Counted from the first letter of the stretch, positions 36,540 to 46,847 are shown. The stretch: 64,000 bases of DNA from Spirosoma linguale DSM 74 (GCA_000024525.1 CP001769.1:4807001-4871000), one strand, 5' to 3'. A program made the numbers and translations. Notes: generated from the letters alone by a model not told the origin.

Positions 36540-39500
36540 ATGCCCGACCTGTTCAGCCACGCCCATGAATCCAGCGCACCTTCACTTCACCTGAGTGATG
36601 TGCTTCAGGAAGAGTACAACTTCATCCACGACATTATCCCTGCTCCTCCCGAAATACCGTTGACCGATCATGATCAAGACCAGCCCGATTCGGAGGATGT
36701 TCACCGGTTCAGGGTCAGTGAACCGGTCGAATTGTTCAGGAAGCTGGAGGCCGAGCGAGAACACATTGAGGCTACTGCGAAAACAGCCTTACCGAAACAG
36801 ACACATACTGAAACATCCTATACCCGTCTGGCCGAGTGGCTTGCCGAAAAACCCCTGCGTGAAGACCTCGTCAGAGATACCCTTATAGCCAAAGCCGCGA
36901 ACCCCGATTTATTGACTGAAGAACCCTGGTTACTGAACGCAGCTTTACGGCCTTACACTCGGGGGTTGCTTAAGCGTTATCTACAATGGAAAGATGGACG
37001 ACACAAGGACACCACCCATTTCCCAACCGACGAATTGAACCAGCTTTTGCTGGAAGATGCCTTCGCGGAGCACATCGTGCCCAGAGAAAAATCCGCATTA
37101 GACACGATTTTCGGTAAAATGCTCGGTACGTACCAGAGTGCCTTATGCCTGTCGGGCGGGGGTATCCGAAGCGCCACCTTTGCGCTGGGTGTCATGCAGG
37201 GCCTCGCTCAGCACAACCTGCTTGGGCGATTCTCCTACCTCTCTACCGTATCGGGCGGTGGGTATGTAGGCGGCTGGCTTAGTGCCTGGCGGCACCACGA
37301 AGGGCTGGACAAAGTCATTACCAAACTTAAGACTACCAGCAGTACGCCCATTGCCAGTGAAGCTGACCCGATCCGGCATCTGCGCCAATTCAGCAACTAC
37401 CTGAGCCCGCAGTTGGGCCTATTCTCCGCCGACACCTGGACACTCGTTGCCACCTATACACGTAACCTGCTGTTAATCTGGCTGGTGATTCTGCCCTTTC
37501 TGGCGGCTCTCGCGGCCGTTCCCTGGGTAGGCGTTACCCTGGCCTCTGCCAAACTGAATCCTGGCGATACCATTTGGTTCTGGATTATGGGGAGTTTACT
37601 GGCGGTAGCGGGTGCGTTGTCCGTGATGGCTGTCTATTTTGTCCATTCGTACATACCGACACCCGAAACAAAAAAACCGTCCGAAAAAAAACTCACCGAC
37701 ATTCCCCTGAAATCAGACCGGGATCAAACCGCGTTCATTAACAAGTGCCTGCTGCCGTTCTCCGTCGCTGTTCTTTTGTTGATACTGGTGTGGATCTGGT
37801 TCACTAAACTGGACTCAACCAGTACACATTGGGCGGGCAATATATATAGATCGCTGGGACTCAACCAGCGAACCGGACTGAACATTTTCTCGGAGGGAGG
37901 CTACTGGATTATGGGCGGTACCACACTGGCCCACGTCATAGGCTGGCTACTGGCCCGGCCAACACCGAAGAAGTTTTACTTACAGTTCCTGATGTTTCTG
38001 GTGATCGCCGTTGTAGGAGCTATGGCAGGTTTTTTGTTATTGCTGACCGCCAAACTGTTGCGTTCATCATCCATAGAATTGTACACCTGTCTGGCTTTTC
38101 CCTGTTTTATGCTGTCCATTTTGCTGGTTGGTTATTTCTTTGAAGGCGTTGTCAGCCGATACCTCGACGATGCCCGACGCGAATGGACGGCCCGGTACAG
38201 CGCCTGGCTGCTGATTGCGGCCCTGGGCTGGCTCGTTTTATCGAGTGTCATCCTGTTTGGACCGGGGCTTATTGACGCCATAAAGCTGCAAGTCGCCAGC
38301 ATTGGCCTTGGTTCGGGTATTTTAACGGCTCTGCTTGGAGGAAGTGCGCAGAGTGCCGGGCGGGGCGAGGGTGCCGGATCGCGTCAGGGAAAAGGCAACG
38401 CGTCGGGCATCATCGGGTTACTATCCCAATTCAGCCTGCCCATTGTCGCTACGCTGACCATCTTTATCCTGATGGTCATGCTTTCGCTGCTGAACCAAAC
38501 GCTGGCCGGGCTGCTGACGGATCAGCTTTATGACTGGTTCGGCGACAATACATCTGGCCGTATCCTAACCGTTTTTACCCCTCTGATTCTGCTCATCCTC
38601 TTTCTGGTGGCAGGCTGGCTGCTGGCTCTGATGATCGATACCAATCGGTTTTCGCTCCATGCGATGTATAGAGCCCGGCTGATCAGGGCGTATCTGGGGG
38701 CCTCGCGTCCGCAGGAAACACGCACCCCCGACCCGTTCACTGGCTTTGATGAAGACGATAATATTCCCATGGGCCAATTGAAGGTGGATTCCTATACGAC
38801 ACCGACTACAAATACGCCGAACGAGGTTGGCCCCGAAACTAAACCAGAAGCAACGCCAAAGAAGCCCCTGTTTCATATTATAAATCTGGCTCTCAACCTG
38901 GTAAACGGGCAGAATCTGGCCTGGCAGGAGCGAAAAGCGGAAGCGTTTTCCATTTCACCCCTGCACGCCGGAGCCATGAATCTGGCGTATCGGCGAACCC
39001 GCGTCAAAATCAACCCTACTGATTACCGCTCCGGGCAAGAAAACCCGGCTTTGTCGACACCGGAGTATAACTGTTATGGCGGTAAAAAAGGTATCAGTTT
39101 AGGTACAGCCATAACCATATCGGGAGCGGCTGCCAGCCCGAATATGGGTTATCACTCATCTACTCTGGTTGCTTTTCTGATGACCTTATTCAACGTCCGG
39201 CTTGGCTGGTGGCTGGGAAACCCCGGTCCGGCGGGCGACAAGACGTTTGATAAGTCGACGCCCGACCTGGCCGTTAAACCCATCTGGGATGAACTTCAGG
39301 CCAATACCGACGATACTAACGAATATGTGTACCTGTCGGATGGCGGGCACTTCGAGAATCTGGGCCTTTATGAAATGGTGTTACGGCGCAACCGGTTTAT
39401 TGTCGTGAGCGACGCCAGCTGCGACGAATCCTGTACGCTGGAAGACCTGGGCAATGCAATCCGTAAAATCCGTATTGACCTGGGTATACCCATCGAATTT

Positions 39501-39902
39501 CAGGGCAACTTCCCCATTCAGGCCCGGTCAACCAATGGGGTCAATGCAGAAGGAAAATACTGGGCACTGGCCCGCATTGGCTATTCCGCCGTTGATAAGC
39601 CGACTGCTGCAACAGACCCCGACGAGGTGGATGGTCTGCTGCTTTACATTAAACCTGCTTTCTACGGCAACGAACCCCGCGACATATTCAATTATGGCTC
39701 TACCAAAAGTGCTTTCCCCCACGAATCGACGTCGGATCAGTTCTTTTCAGAAAGTCAGTTTGAAAGCTACCGGGCGCTGGGCAGACATGCTTTCGAGACC
39801 ATGCATACCAGCTTCAAAAAAGAAGCCGGTGTAGAATTAAATGAACTGTTTACGAAAAATGGACTTGCCCTCCACTGGAAGTTCATGAAGACCAAAAGCT
39901 AG
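36540..39902 (+). CDS. Large membrane patatin-like phospholipase
   Basis: A 1120-residue protein. The patatin/cPLA2-type site is split. The GGGIR oxyanion loop (about residues 205-210) and the nucleophile region STVSGGGYVGG (about 235-245) lie in the N-terminal part; the DGG motif (SDGGHFENLGLYEM, about 933) lies near the C-terminus. Between them are some eight membrane helices (about residues 309-720). The enzyme should hydrolyse lipid acyl chains at the membrane. The first about 180 residues are charged, helical and unknown. It has no obvious partner gene. It may be a defence or membrane-remodelling enzyme; the sequence does not decide. Confidence 0.85.
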   Translation: MPDLFSHAHESSAPSLHLSDVLQEEYNFIHDIIPAPPEIPLTDHDQDQPDSEDVHRFRVSEPVELFRKLEAEREHIEATAKTALPKQTHTETSYTRLAEWLAEKPLREDLVRDTLIAKAANPDLLTEEPWLLNAALRPYTRGLLKRYLQWKDGRHKDTTHFPTDELNQLLLEDAFAEHIVPREKSALDTIFGKMLGTYQSALCLSGGGIRSATFALGVMQGLAQHNLLGRFSYLSTVSGGGYVGGWLSAWRHHEGLDKVITKLKTTSSTPIASEADPIRHLRQFSNYLSPQLGLFSADTWTLVATYTRNLLLIWLVILPFLAALAAVPWVGVTLASAKLNPGDTIWFWIMGSLLAVAGALSVMAVYFVHSYIPTPETKKPSEKKLTDIPLKSDRDQTAFINKCLLPFSVAVLLLILVWIWFTKLDSTSTHWAGNIYRSLGLNQRTGLNIFSEGGYWIMGGTTLAHVIGWLLARPTPKKFYLQFLMFLVIAVVGAMAGFLLLLTAKLLRSSSIELYTCLAFPCFMLSILLVGYFFEGVVSRYLDDARREWTARYSAWLLIAALGWLVLSSVILFGPGLIDAIKLQVASIGLGSGILTALLGGSAQSAGRGEGAGSRQGKGNASGIIGLLSQFSLPIVATLTIFILMVMLSLLNQTLAGLLTDQLYDWFGDNTSGRILTVFTPLILLILFLVAGWLLALMIDTNRFSLHAMYRARLIRAYLGASRPQETRTPDPFTGFDEDDNIPMGQLKVDSYTTPTTNTPNEVGPETKPEATPKKPLFHIINLALNLVNGQNLAWQERKAEAFSISPLHAGAMNLAYRRTRVKINPTDYRSGQENPALSTPEYNCYGGKKGISLGTAITISGAAASPNMGYHSSTLVAFLMTLFNVRLGWWLGNPGPAGDKTFDKSTPDLAVKPIWDELQANTDDTNEYVYLSDGGHFENLGLYEMVLRRNRFIVVSDASCDESCTLEDLGNAIRKIRIDLGIPIEFQGNFPIQARSTNGVNAEGKYWALARIGYSAVDKPTAATDPDEVDGLLLYIKPAFYGNEPRDIFNYGSTKSAFPHESTSDQFFSESQFESYRALGRHAFETMHTSFKKEAGVELNELFTKNGLALHWKFMKTKS

Positions 39903-40041
39903 CCTACGATTAACGATTCCTTTAGATCTAAGTTATTCAAAGCTGGCAGGAACAACCAAAGGTAGCCGTCAGGCAGGTGCTGGAACAAGAATGCGGTTAC
40001 CATTGGCAACTGCATTCTTTTCAAATAATTAACCCAACTTA

Positions 40042-40533
40042 TTACAGTTTATCTTCATCATCCCAGTACTTCTTGTCAACGAGACCACCTGGCAGGTAGT
40101 GAATGGCAACCGTATCAGCTGCGGCATTATACTCACCCATATATACTGGTGAGGTGATAATTTCCAGCAAATTTCGTCGGTTATCGTTCCCTTCATACAC
40201 GAACTTGATGACCTGACCGTATCCATTTGGGTATTTCATAAACGTGCGGTGTTGCTTCCAGTCGTCATTATCTTTCTGAAATAGCAGCCTGTTTATAATC
40301 GTGTCATTTCGAATCAAATAAATGTGCTGCCGCAACCGCAGCAAATTCATACGGTAACTTATCGATGCAGGCGTAATTACCCGAGTGGGCGTCTGGGTTT
40401 TTGTCCAGATCATATCCGTTCCGATCCGACTAAGCATTGGCCCGGTGTTAGGATCACAGTCCTGACAATCGGTCCGGCAGGCCCAATTGATTAACAGGAT
40501 AATGAGCATACCAAAACGAGACTTTTTTTTCAT
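40042..40533 (-). CDS. Hypothetical lipoprotein
   Basis: A 163-residue protein with a lipoprotein-like signal (FGMLIILLINWACRTDC). The mature part is Thr/Asn/Tyr rich with no family I recognise. It starts 18 bp after the stop of the molybdopterin subunit gene on the same strand and may be co-transcribed with it. Confidence 0.6.
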   Translation of the reverse strand: MKKKSRFGMLIILLINWACRTDCQDCDPNTGPMLSRIGTDMIWTKTQTPTRVITPASISYRMNLLRLRQHIYLIRNDTIINRLLFQKDNDDWKQHRTFMKYPNGYGQVIKFVYEGNDNRRNLLEIITSPVYMGEYNAAADTVAIHYLPGGLVDKKYWDDEDKL

Positions 40534-40551
40534 TGTCTTATACGCTGAACG

Positions 40552-42774
40552 TCACAAAAGTTTATCGGCAGTAATGGGCAGTTCCCGGATGCGCTTGCCG
40601 GTAGCGTGATAAACGGCATTGGCAATGGCTGCCGGCAAACCAATCATGCCAATTTCACCCAGCCCTTTAGCGCCCATAGGGTCCAGAATTGGGTCCGGTT
40701 TGTCAATCATAATGACCTCTACTTCGGGCATGTCGGCGCAAACGGGGACGTGGTATTCGGCCAGATCCTTGTTTACATACCGGCCAAATCGGTGGTCGAT
40801 GATGCCATCTTCCATCAGAGACATTCCCAGGCTCCACACAACCGAGCCCAGTACCTGACTACGGGCGGTTTTGTGGTTCATGATCTTGCCCGAATCAATG
40901 GCCGACACTACCCGTGCTACTTTTACCACGCCCGTTTGCGGATGCACATGCACCTCCACAAAGTTGGCGCAGAACGATTTACCCGAATACTTCCCGACTT
41001 CCGGTCCACTCTTCGCTTCTTTCGTAATGACCAGTTCCGGCAGGTTGTTCAGCCTGAGTATCTCGCTGAATGATAAACGGGCCGTTACCCGTTTCGACCG
41101 GATGGTATCGCCATCGAAAATAAGGTCGGATTCTTTGGCCCCATATAAGGGAGACCCTTCTTTGTAGATGGCCAGCTCGCCTAACCGCTGCCGGAGAGCC
41201 ATGCACACGTCGTGCACCGCCGACCCTACCGACGACACCGTATGCGAGCCAAACTGGGGCGGTGCCTGCGGAAACGACGAGTCGCCCAGTTCGAACGTAA
41301 TCCGCTCCGGCGCAATACCGGTGAGATCGGCCGCAATCTGAGTCATTACCGTATAGGTTCCCGGACCGGTATCGGCGGTGGCACTTTGAATTAGTAGTTT
41401 GCCGTCTGCCGTTAATTTAGCCACAGCAGCCGCCGGACTACGTTCGGCTTTGTAAATTCCCGAACTCATCCCGAAACCAACCAGCACTTCGCCCGACCGC
41501 ATGGAGCCAGGTTGCGGGTTACGCTTGCTCCACCCAAACCGGTCGGCGCCCCGTTCGTAGCAGTCTTTCAGGTATTTACTCGACCAGGGCTTGTTGTTCT
41601 CGGGGTCTACTTCGGCGTAGTTCTTTAATCGTAAGGCCATCGGGTCCATGTTCAGGGCGTAGGCCAGTTCATCCATTGCCGATTCCAAAGCAAACGACCC
41701 GCTGGTTTCGCCAGGGCCGCGCGTCCAGCAGGGCGTGCTGACATCGAGCGGGACGAGTCGATAAACGGCGGTCAGGTTGGGGCAGCGATAGGACGACTTG
41801 GTAGGGTGCAGAATACGCTCGGTAAACTGTTCGTAGGTAGAGGTCAGTCCGTAGGCTTCGTGCGTGATGCCCACCAGTGTCCCGTCGGCGGTAGCGCCGA
41901 GTCCCATTTTTTGAATCGACCGGGGCCGGTAACCCACCATATTGAACTGCTGTTCGCGTTTGAGGGCCACTTTTACCGGATGCCCCACGAGTTTAGCGCC
42001 CAAAATAGCTGCCATTTCCTGCGGCCAGATGCGCGACGAACTGCCGAATGCGCCACCTACAAATGGCGAATAAACCTGAATGTTCTCTTCCTTGAGATTG
42101 AAGGCTTTCATCAGATCTTTCTGCGCCAGCTTCACCCCCTGCGACTTGTTGTAAACGATCAGTTTATCCTCGCTCTCCCAAACAGCCGTTGCGGCATGGG
42201 GTTCAATGGGGTTATGCACGTGTACCGGCGTGTGGTACGTTTGCTCGACGGTAACCGGTGCCGTTTTGTAGGCGTTGGAGATACCCCGCGAATAATCTTC
42301 CGAACGTTCGGGTTTGATAGCCTTGTCGAGATTGACCTTTGTATCAGTTTGATGCGGCTCTGGCTGATACGCTACCGTTACCAGCGAAGCCGCATAGGTA
42401 GCCCGTTCAAGTGTATCGGCAATCACCAGCGCCACCGGCTGATTATTGAAATAGATGCGGTCGTCGTAAAAGACGCGAAATTCCTGGCCATATACGCGGG
42501 AGCTTGCATTATCCGTACCAGCCTCGTAGCCGGGCACTTTAGGCGCATTCTTATGGGTCAAAACGCCAAGGACACCGGCTACTTTTTCGGCAGTCTTCGT
42601 GTTCATGCCGACAATACGGCCTTTGGCAATTGTACTGGTCACCAGTACGCCGAACGTGACACCCGGCAGGTTGTATTCGGCCGCGTATTTAGCGCTCCCA
42701 GTCACTTTCAACCGGCCATCAACCCGGCTCATCGGGTCTCCCATCGACACGGAATTGACTGCGAATTTTTCCAT
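40552..42774 (-). CDS. Xanthine dehydrogenase-family molybdopterin subunit
   Basis: A 740-residue large subunit. It starts MGDPMSRVDGRLKVTGSAKYAAEYNLPG, with the family's VDG-x-KVTG-x-A-x-Y pattern; the glutamate base lies in GAKGLGEIG near the C-terminus. These enzymes hydroxylate aldehydes, purines or aromatic rings with a molybdenum cofactor. The usual FAD and 2Fe-2S subunit genes, normally just upstream, are not there: the upstream gene is an SDR after a hairpin. The subunits must lie elsewhere, or the gene is an orphan. Confidence 0.88.
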   Translation of the reverse strand: MEKFAVNSVSMGDPMSRVDGRLKVTGSAKYAAEYNLPGVTFGVLVTSTIAKGRIVGMNTKTAEKVAGVLGVLTHKNAPKVPGYEAGTDNASSRVYGQEFRVFYDDRIYFNNQPVALVIADTLERATYAASLVTVAYQPEPHQTDTKVNLDKAIKPERSEDYSRGISNAYKTAPVTVEQTYHTPVHVHNPIEPHAATAVWESEDKLIVYNKSQGVKLAQKDLMKAFNLKEENIQVYSPFVGGAFGSSSRIWPQEMAAILGAKLVGHPVKVALKREQQFNMVGYRPRSIQKMGLGATADGTLVGITHEAYGLTSTYEQFTERILHPTKSSYRCPNLTAVYRLVPLDVSTPCWTRGPGETSGSFALESAMDELAYALNMDPMALRLKNYAEVDPENNKPWSSKYLKDCYERGADRFGWSKRNPQPGSMRSGEVLVGFGMSSGIYKAERSPAAAVAKLTADGKLLIQSATADTGPGTYTVMTQIAADLTGIAPERITFELGDSSFPQAPPQFGSHTVSSVGSAVHDVCMALRQRLGELAIYKEGSPLYGAKESDLIFDGDTIRSKRVTARLSFSEILRLNNLPELVITKEAKSGPEVGKYSGKSFCANFVEVHVHPQTGVVKVARVVSAIDSGKIMNHKTARSQVLGSVVWSLGMSLMEDGIIDHRFGRYVNKDLAEYHVPVCADMPEVEVIMIDKPDPILDPMGAKGLGEIGMIGLPAAIANAVYHATGKRIRELPITADKLL

Positions 42775-42832
42775 GATTTTCGTTCGGCTAGATTGTCAGT
42801 CGCGTTTATGGGCTTGTTCGTTTGTTGTTAAA

Positions 42833-42879
42833 TTGAGAATTGTATCAGATAGCATCCTGCTGTCTGATACAATTCTCAA
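42833..42879. terminator. 17-bp perfect hairpin
   Basis: Arms 42833-42849 and 42863-42879, just beyond the stop of the SDR gene and before the start of the molybdopterin gene on the same strand. It marks separate transcripts. Confidence 0.7.
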
Positions 42880-42922
42880 AACCCCGAACCATACGCTTAT
42901 TCACGTACCCGGAGCTGTTGGC

Positions 42923-43930
42923 TCAGGGTTGTCCACTGCCTCCGGCGGCTCCATAAACCTGTCCGGTCGCGTAACTGGCATCGCTGGCGGCAAGTTGCAC
43001 ATAAATGGACGCCAGTTCGGCGGGCTGACCGGGTCGGCCGAGGGGCGTTTGCCCACCAAATGTCTTAAGCTTTTCCTGCGTGGCCCCACCGCTGGGCTGT
43101 AAAGGTGTCCAGATTGGACCGGGAGCCACGCCGTTTACCCGAATACCTTTTGGGCCAAGCTGTTTGGCCAGTGACTTCACAAAGTTTGTGGTAGCCGCCT
43201 TTGTCTGGGCATAATCATACAGCTCTGCCGATGGATCGTAGGCCTGTTCAGACGTAGTTCCAATAATGGCCGACCCCGGTTGCAGATGCGGCAACGCGGC
43301 CTTGATAATCCAGAAAGGCGCGTAGATATTGGTCTTCATCGTCCAGTCGAACTGCTCGGTCGATATATCCAGAATAGACGGGTGGGTTTGCTGCCGGGCG
43401 GCATTACTCACCACAATATCCAGACCCCCCAGAGCCCGAACGGCATCGGCTACCAGCCGCTGGCAGAAAGCTTCGTCGCGGATGTCGCCGGGGATGGCTA
43501 TTGCCTTACGCCCTTCGGCTTTGATGAGCGCAATGACTTCACGGGCATCCGGCTCTTCGGCGGGCAGGTAGTTAATCGCGACATCGGCCCCTTCGCGGGC
43601 ATAGGCAATGGCAGCGGCCCGCCCCATGCCCGAATCGCCACCAGTGATCAGAGCTTTGCGGCCCGCCAGCCGACCCGAACCTTTGTAGCTGGTCTCGCCA
43701 TGATCGGGTTTGGGGTCCATTTTACTCGCCAGACCCGGCCAGGGCTGGGGTTGTTCTTTAAACGGCGGTTTGGGGTATTTAGTAGTTGGGTTGTCGAGAG
43801 CTGTCGATACAGCGGCACCTGTATGGGGAGCAGCCGAAGCGGCTATTACCGGCGTAGCGACTACAGTAGCGATACCGGTACCTAATCCCTGAATAGCCTG
43901 ACGTCGGCTAAGTTGACTTTCTTCGTTCAT
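42923..43930 (-). CDS. SDR oxidoreductase with Tat-type leader
   Basis: A 335-residue protein. An N-terminal Tat-like signal (LSRRQAIQGLGTGIATVVATPV) precedes a long linker, then an SDR domain with TGGDSGMGR (about residues 95-103), the NAARQ segment and the active site YDYAQTK. It resembles the YhdF/YhxC stress SDR group, here in exported form. Substrate unknown. Transcription probably ends at the hairpin next to it. Confidence 0.85.
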   Translation of the reverse strand: MNEESQLSRRQAIQGLGTGIATVVATPVIAASAAPHTGAAVSTALDNPTTKYPKPPFKEQPQPWPGLASKMDPKPDHGETSYKGSGRLAGRKALITGGDSGMGRAAAIAYAREGADVAINYLPAEEPDAREVIALIKAEGRKAIAIPGDIRDEAFCQRLVADAVRALGGLDIVVSNAARQQTHPSILDISTEQFDWTMKTNIYAPFWIIKAALPHLQPGSAIIGTTSEQAYDPSAELYDYAQTKAATTNFVKSLAKQLGPKGIRVNGVAPGPIWTPLQPSGGATQEKLKTFGGQTPLGRPGQPAELASIYVQLAASDASYATGQVYGAAGGSGQP

Positions 43931-44228
43931 GGTTGCATGTTGTTTTTAACATAACCTTTGAACCATGACTTAGTCACTAAATTAGTTGGCCGTGTTCTGC
44001 AACGGCCGCAAACTAATAAACTAACTTATTCTCTTACAGATACTTACCCCGAATCACCACTAATTTAATACAGATAGAAAACTTACCCGGCACGGCATTC
44101 AGGCGTAGCGAGCTATGAGATCACATTGACATTTCGGGTAATCTGACTAAAATCCCAAGCCAACAGTAGCCAGGGAATATTATTACTTTTGTTAGTTGTA
44201 CCAGTAAACTTTTCAGTCAAAAAATACC

Positions 44229-45023
44229 ATGTCAAAAATTAGTTTAATCTGCCTGTTTGCCTTACTTCAGTCGGCGGCTTTATTCGCGTTCAACCCAATG
44301 GCCAGCCGCGAATTTTATGAATTAAAAGTGTATCACTTTAAAACGGCCGAGCAGGAACAGAAACTGGATGATTATCTCCAGAAGGCCTACTTACCGGCCA
44401 TGCACCGGGCGGGCATTGCCAAAGTGGGTGTTTTTAAACCCATTATCAATACGGCTACCCCAGCGGCTACGGACGATCGGCTGTTGTATGTGTTTGTTCC
44501 GTTTCGCTCGCGCGACGACTTTTTCAAACTGGACGAAAAACTCGCCAAAGACAAACAGTATCTGACCGATGGCGCAGCTTATCTGGATGCTGTCTACAAC
44601 GCGCCCCCGTACGACCGGATCGAGACCATTCTGCTGAACGCTTTCGAGAAGAGCCCGCACTTCAACCTGCCGGAACTGACATCGGCCCGCAAAGACCGCG
44701 TTTATGAACTACGGAGCTACGAAGGTCATACCGAGAAGATTTCGAAGAACAAAATCGACATGTTCAACCAGGGCGATGAAATTGGCCTGTTCAAGCGGCT
44801 TGGCTTCAACGCCGTCTTTTACGCCGAAGTCGTAGCCGGTAGTCGTATGCCTAATCTGATGTACCTCACGACCTTCGAAAACAAAGCGGCTCGGGATGCC
44901 CATTGGGATTCGTTCGGCAAGGATGACTACTGGAAAAAGCTCTCGGCCATGCCTAACTACCAGAAAAACGTGTCGCGAAACGACACCCGTTTCCTGTACC
45001 CCACCGATTATTCGGATATTTAA
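44229..45023 (+). CDS. NIPSNAP family protein
   Basis: A 264-residue protein with a signal-like start (MSKISLICLFALLQSAALFAF). Two ferredoxin-like NIPSNAP repeats follow: FYELKVYHFKTAEQEQKLDDYL and DRVYELRSYEGHTEKISKNK. The family's function is not established. It ends at a strong hairpin shared with a convergent gene. The gap 43931-44228 upstream shows no other gene. Confidence 0.82.
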   Translation: MSKISLICLFALLQSAALFAFNPMASREFYELKVYHFKTAEQEQKLDDYLQKAYLPAMHRAGIAKVGVFKPIINTATPAATDDRLLYVFVPFRSRDDFFKLDEKLAKDKQYLTDGAAYLDAVYNAPPYDRIETILLNAFEKSPHFNLPELTSARKDRVYELRSYEGHTEKISKNKIDMFNQGDEIGLFKRLGFNAVFYAEVVAGSRMPNLMYLTTFENKAARDAHWDSFGKDDYWKKLSAMPNYQKNVSRNDTRFLYPTDYSDI

Positions 45024-45117
45024 TAAGTCAAGTGGCAGGCTGGTCTCTTTCTGGCTAGCGGATCGGCATAGTCACAGACTATGCCCAACGCCTAGCAGAG
45101 GCAAACTCTTCTTTGAC

Positions 45118-45155
45118 TACCCGCTTCGAGTGATGCCCATCACTCGAAGCGGGTA
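45118..45155. terminator. 18-bp perfect hairpin, bidirectional
   Basis: Arms 45118-45135 and 45138-45155 with a 2-nt loop between convergent genes, and a T run on the plus side. Confidence 0.8.
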
Positions 45156-45172
45156 ACGTGTTTTTAGAATGG

Positions 45173-45463
45173 CTATTGAAAGTAGAGCGTCATGCCTCGT
45201 GTACCGAACTCATAGCGAACCAGTGTACTTAGGTTATAGCTGTTACTGAGGGTAGTGATAAATTGGCCGTCAATTGAGAAAGGCTGATTGAACTCAACTG
45301 ACACATTATTTACATAAAATGAAGCTGTTTTAATTCCGGGATTGGCCTTTAAAGTCCGTTGAATCTGTTGAGCTGATTTCTCTCCGCTGGTCAGTATTTC
45401 TTCTTTTTTGCAAGAGGTAGTTAGCAGGCAGAAAACAACCAGATAGGCTAGTAATGATTTCAT
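45173..45463 (-). CDS. Small hypothetical lipoprotein
   Basis: A 96-residue protein from the ATG at 45463 with a lipobox (FCLLTTSCKKEE). The mature part is short and polar, ending in a beta-like segment. No family recognised. It is the last gene of a minus-strand run after another lipoprotein. Confidence 0.55.
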   Translation of the reverse strand: MKSLLAYLVVFCLLTTSCKKEEILTSGEKSAQQIQRTLKANPGIKTASFYVNNVSVEFNQPFSIDGQFITTLSNSYNLSTLVRYEFGTRGMTLYFQ

Positions 45464-45516
45464 AAAGAGCAACGTTGAGTTTAAGTAGGCGTGAGTTTAA
45501 CAGGCTGGGAAATAGA

Positions 45517-46095
45517 CTATTGCTTAACAAAATCGATCTGATCAATGCCTCGATTCAGTCCCACCCATTTCATAGTTGGCTGACCCAGCGTAGTTTCTAA
45601 CGAAAAGGTCTCATTAATTAGCCCCAACTTCTCTAAAAACTCTTCTTCAGGCTCAATTGTGTGTAGGCCATCAGGAAATCGGTAACTAAACAATAAAAAA
45701 GCCTGAGGCCCTTTTCCACTATAGACCCAGGTACCGGGCCATATATCAAACTGTATCGGATACGTCTTGTTGCCATACTCAATAGTACCGTCATATTCAC
45801 TACGACGGGGGTCTTTTGGCAAGGTTCGTGGTTTGACCGCCGGGACAATAGTTAACGTAGCCAAATCCCGGAAGGTGCTATCCTTAGTCAGGTTCAGCCG
45901 ATTGATACGATTGGGCCCCTGAGGGTTTACCCGTACTTGACGAAGCTTCCATGTACCCACCAGTTGAGGAACCAGATCACCCATTACTTTAATGGATACC
46001 TGGTCATAATCGACTTTAGGTGCCACGTCCGGAGTACATCCCAGACAGGTCATACCCAGGATAGCCGACAGTAGTAGAAAAGGCTTTAATTCCAT
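45517..46095 (-). CDS. Hypothetical lipoprotein
   Basis: A 192-residue protein with a lipobox (LGMTCLGCTPD). The mature domain (QLVGTWKLRQVRVNP, then IEYGNKTYPIQFDIWPGTWVYSG) is of the lipocalin-like type common in Bacteroidota. Its start overlaps the end of the methionine aminopeptidase gene by 10 bp, so it is translated from the same message. Confidence 0.65.
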   Translation of the reverse strand: MELKPFLLLSAILGMTCLGCTPDVAPKVDYDQVSIKVMGDLVPQLVGTWKLRQVRVNPQGPNRINRLNLTKDSTFRDLATLTIVPAVKPRTLPKDPRRSEYDGTIEYGNKTYPIQFDIWPGTWVYSGKGPQAFLLFSYRFPDGLHTIEPEEEFLEKLGLINETFSLETTLGQPTMKWVGLNRGIDQIDFVKQ

Positions 46096-46847
46096 AACTG
46101 ATTCGCAGCGGTCAGGATGATCGGCTGTTTGTCGGTGACGACTATCGTGTGTTCATGCTGCACGGCAAAACTGTCTTTGGCCACTAATGTCCAGCCGTCT
46201 CCCTTTTCCTGCGCATACGTAGCTTTGGTGGACAAAAACGTTTCGATGGCCACAACCGAGTTCTTTCGGAAACGGGTTTTGATGGACCGGTCATAATAGT
46301 TTAAAATCTCGTGCGGCTCTTCGTGCAGGCTCCGGCCTACGCCGTGCCCGGCCAGATTTTTGATGACCCGATAGCCGCTTCGTCGGGCTTCCGTTTCGAT
46401 CAGGCGTCCAATCTCGGCAAGTTGAACACCCCCGCGGATATGGCTAATAGCTTTGGCCAGAATTCGCTTTGAGGCTTCTACCAGATCGCTATGCTGATGA
46501 ATATCCTGCCCTACAATGAACGAACCGCCATTGTCTGACCAATAGCCATTCAGTTCGGCCGATACGTCAATATTGACCAGATCCCCTTCCTTGAGAATCC
46601 GTTTTGCCGAAGGAATGCCGTGACAGACTTCCTCGTTCAAACTGATACAGGTCCAGCCCGGAAAGCCATAGGTGAGTTTGGGAGCCGAGCGGGCACCATA
46701 TAGGTCAAGCAGTTGCCGCCCGTATTGATCCAGTTCAAGCGTCGACATGCCCGGCCGGGCATACTGCTGCATTTGCCGGAGTGTTGAGCCAACAACCTGG
46801 CTGATTTGCTGCATACCGGCCAAGTCCTCTTCCGATTTCAATGACAT
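46086..46847 (-). CDS. map: Methionine aminopeptidase, type I
   Basis: A 253-residue enzyme that removes the initiator methionine. The metal ligands are visible: Asp in NIDVSAEL and GYWSDNGGSF, His in GHGVGRSLHEEP, Glu in AIETFLST and Glu in QHEHTIVV. The length is normal for type I without zinc-finger extension. It lies next to small lipoprotein genes rather than with ribosomal genes, so it is probably a second copy. The interval 46848-47061 holds no gene. Confidence 0.92.
   Translation of the reverse strand: MSLKSEEDLAGMQQISQVVGSTLRQMQQYARPGMSTLELDQYGRQLLDLYGARSAPKLTYGFPGWTCISLNEEVCHGIPSAKRILKEGDLVNIDVSAELNGYWSDNGGSFIVGQDIHQHSDLVEASKRILAKAISHIRGGVQLAEIGRLIETEARRSGYRVIKNLAGHGVGRSLHEEPHEILNYYDRSIKTRFRKNSVVAIETFLSTKATYAQEKGDGWTLVAKDSFAVQHEHTIVVTDKQPIILTAANQLWN

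Noticed and set aside
41806..42831. 341-residue plus-strand frame
   Set aside because: Antisense shadow of the molybdopterin subunit gene.
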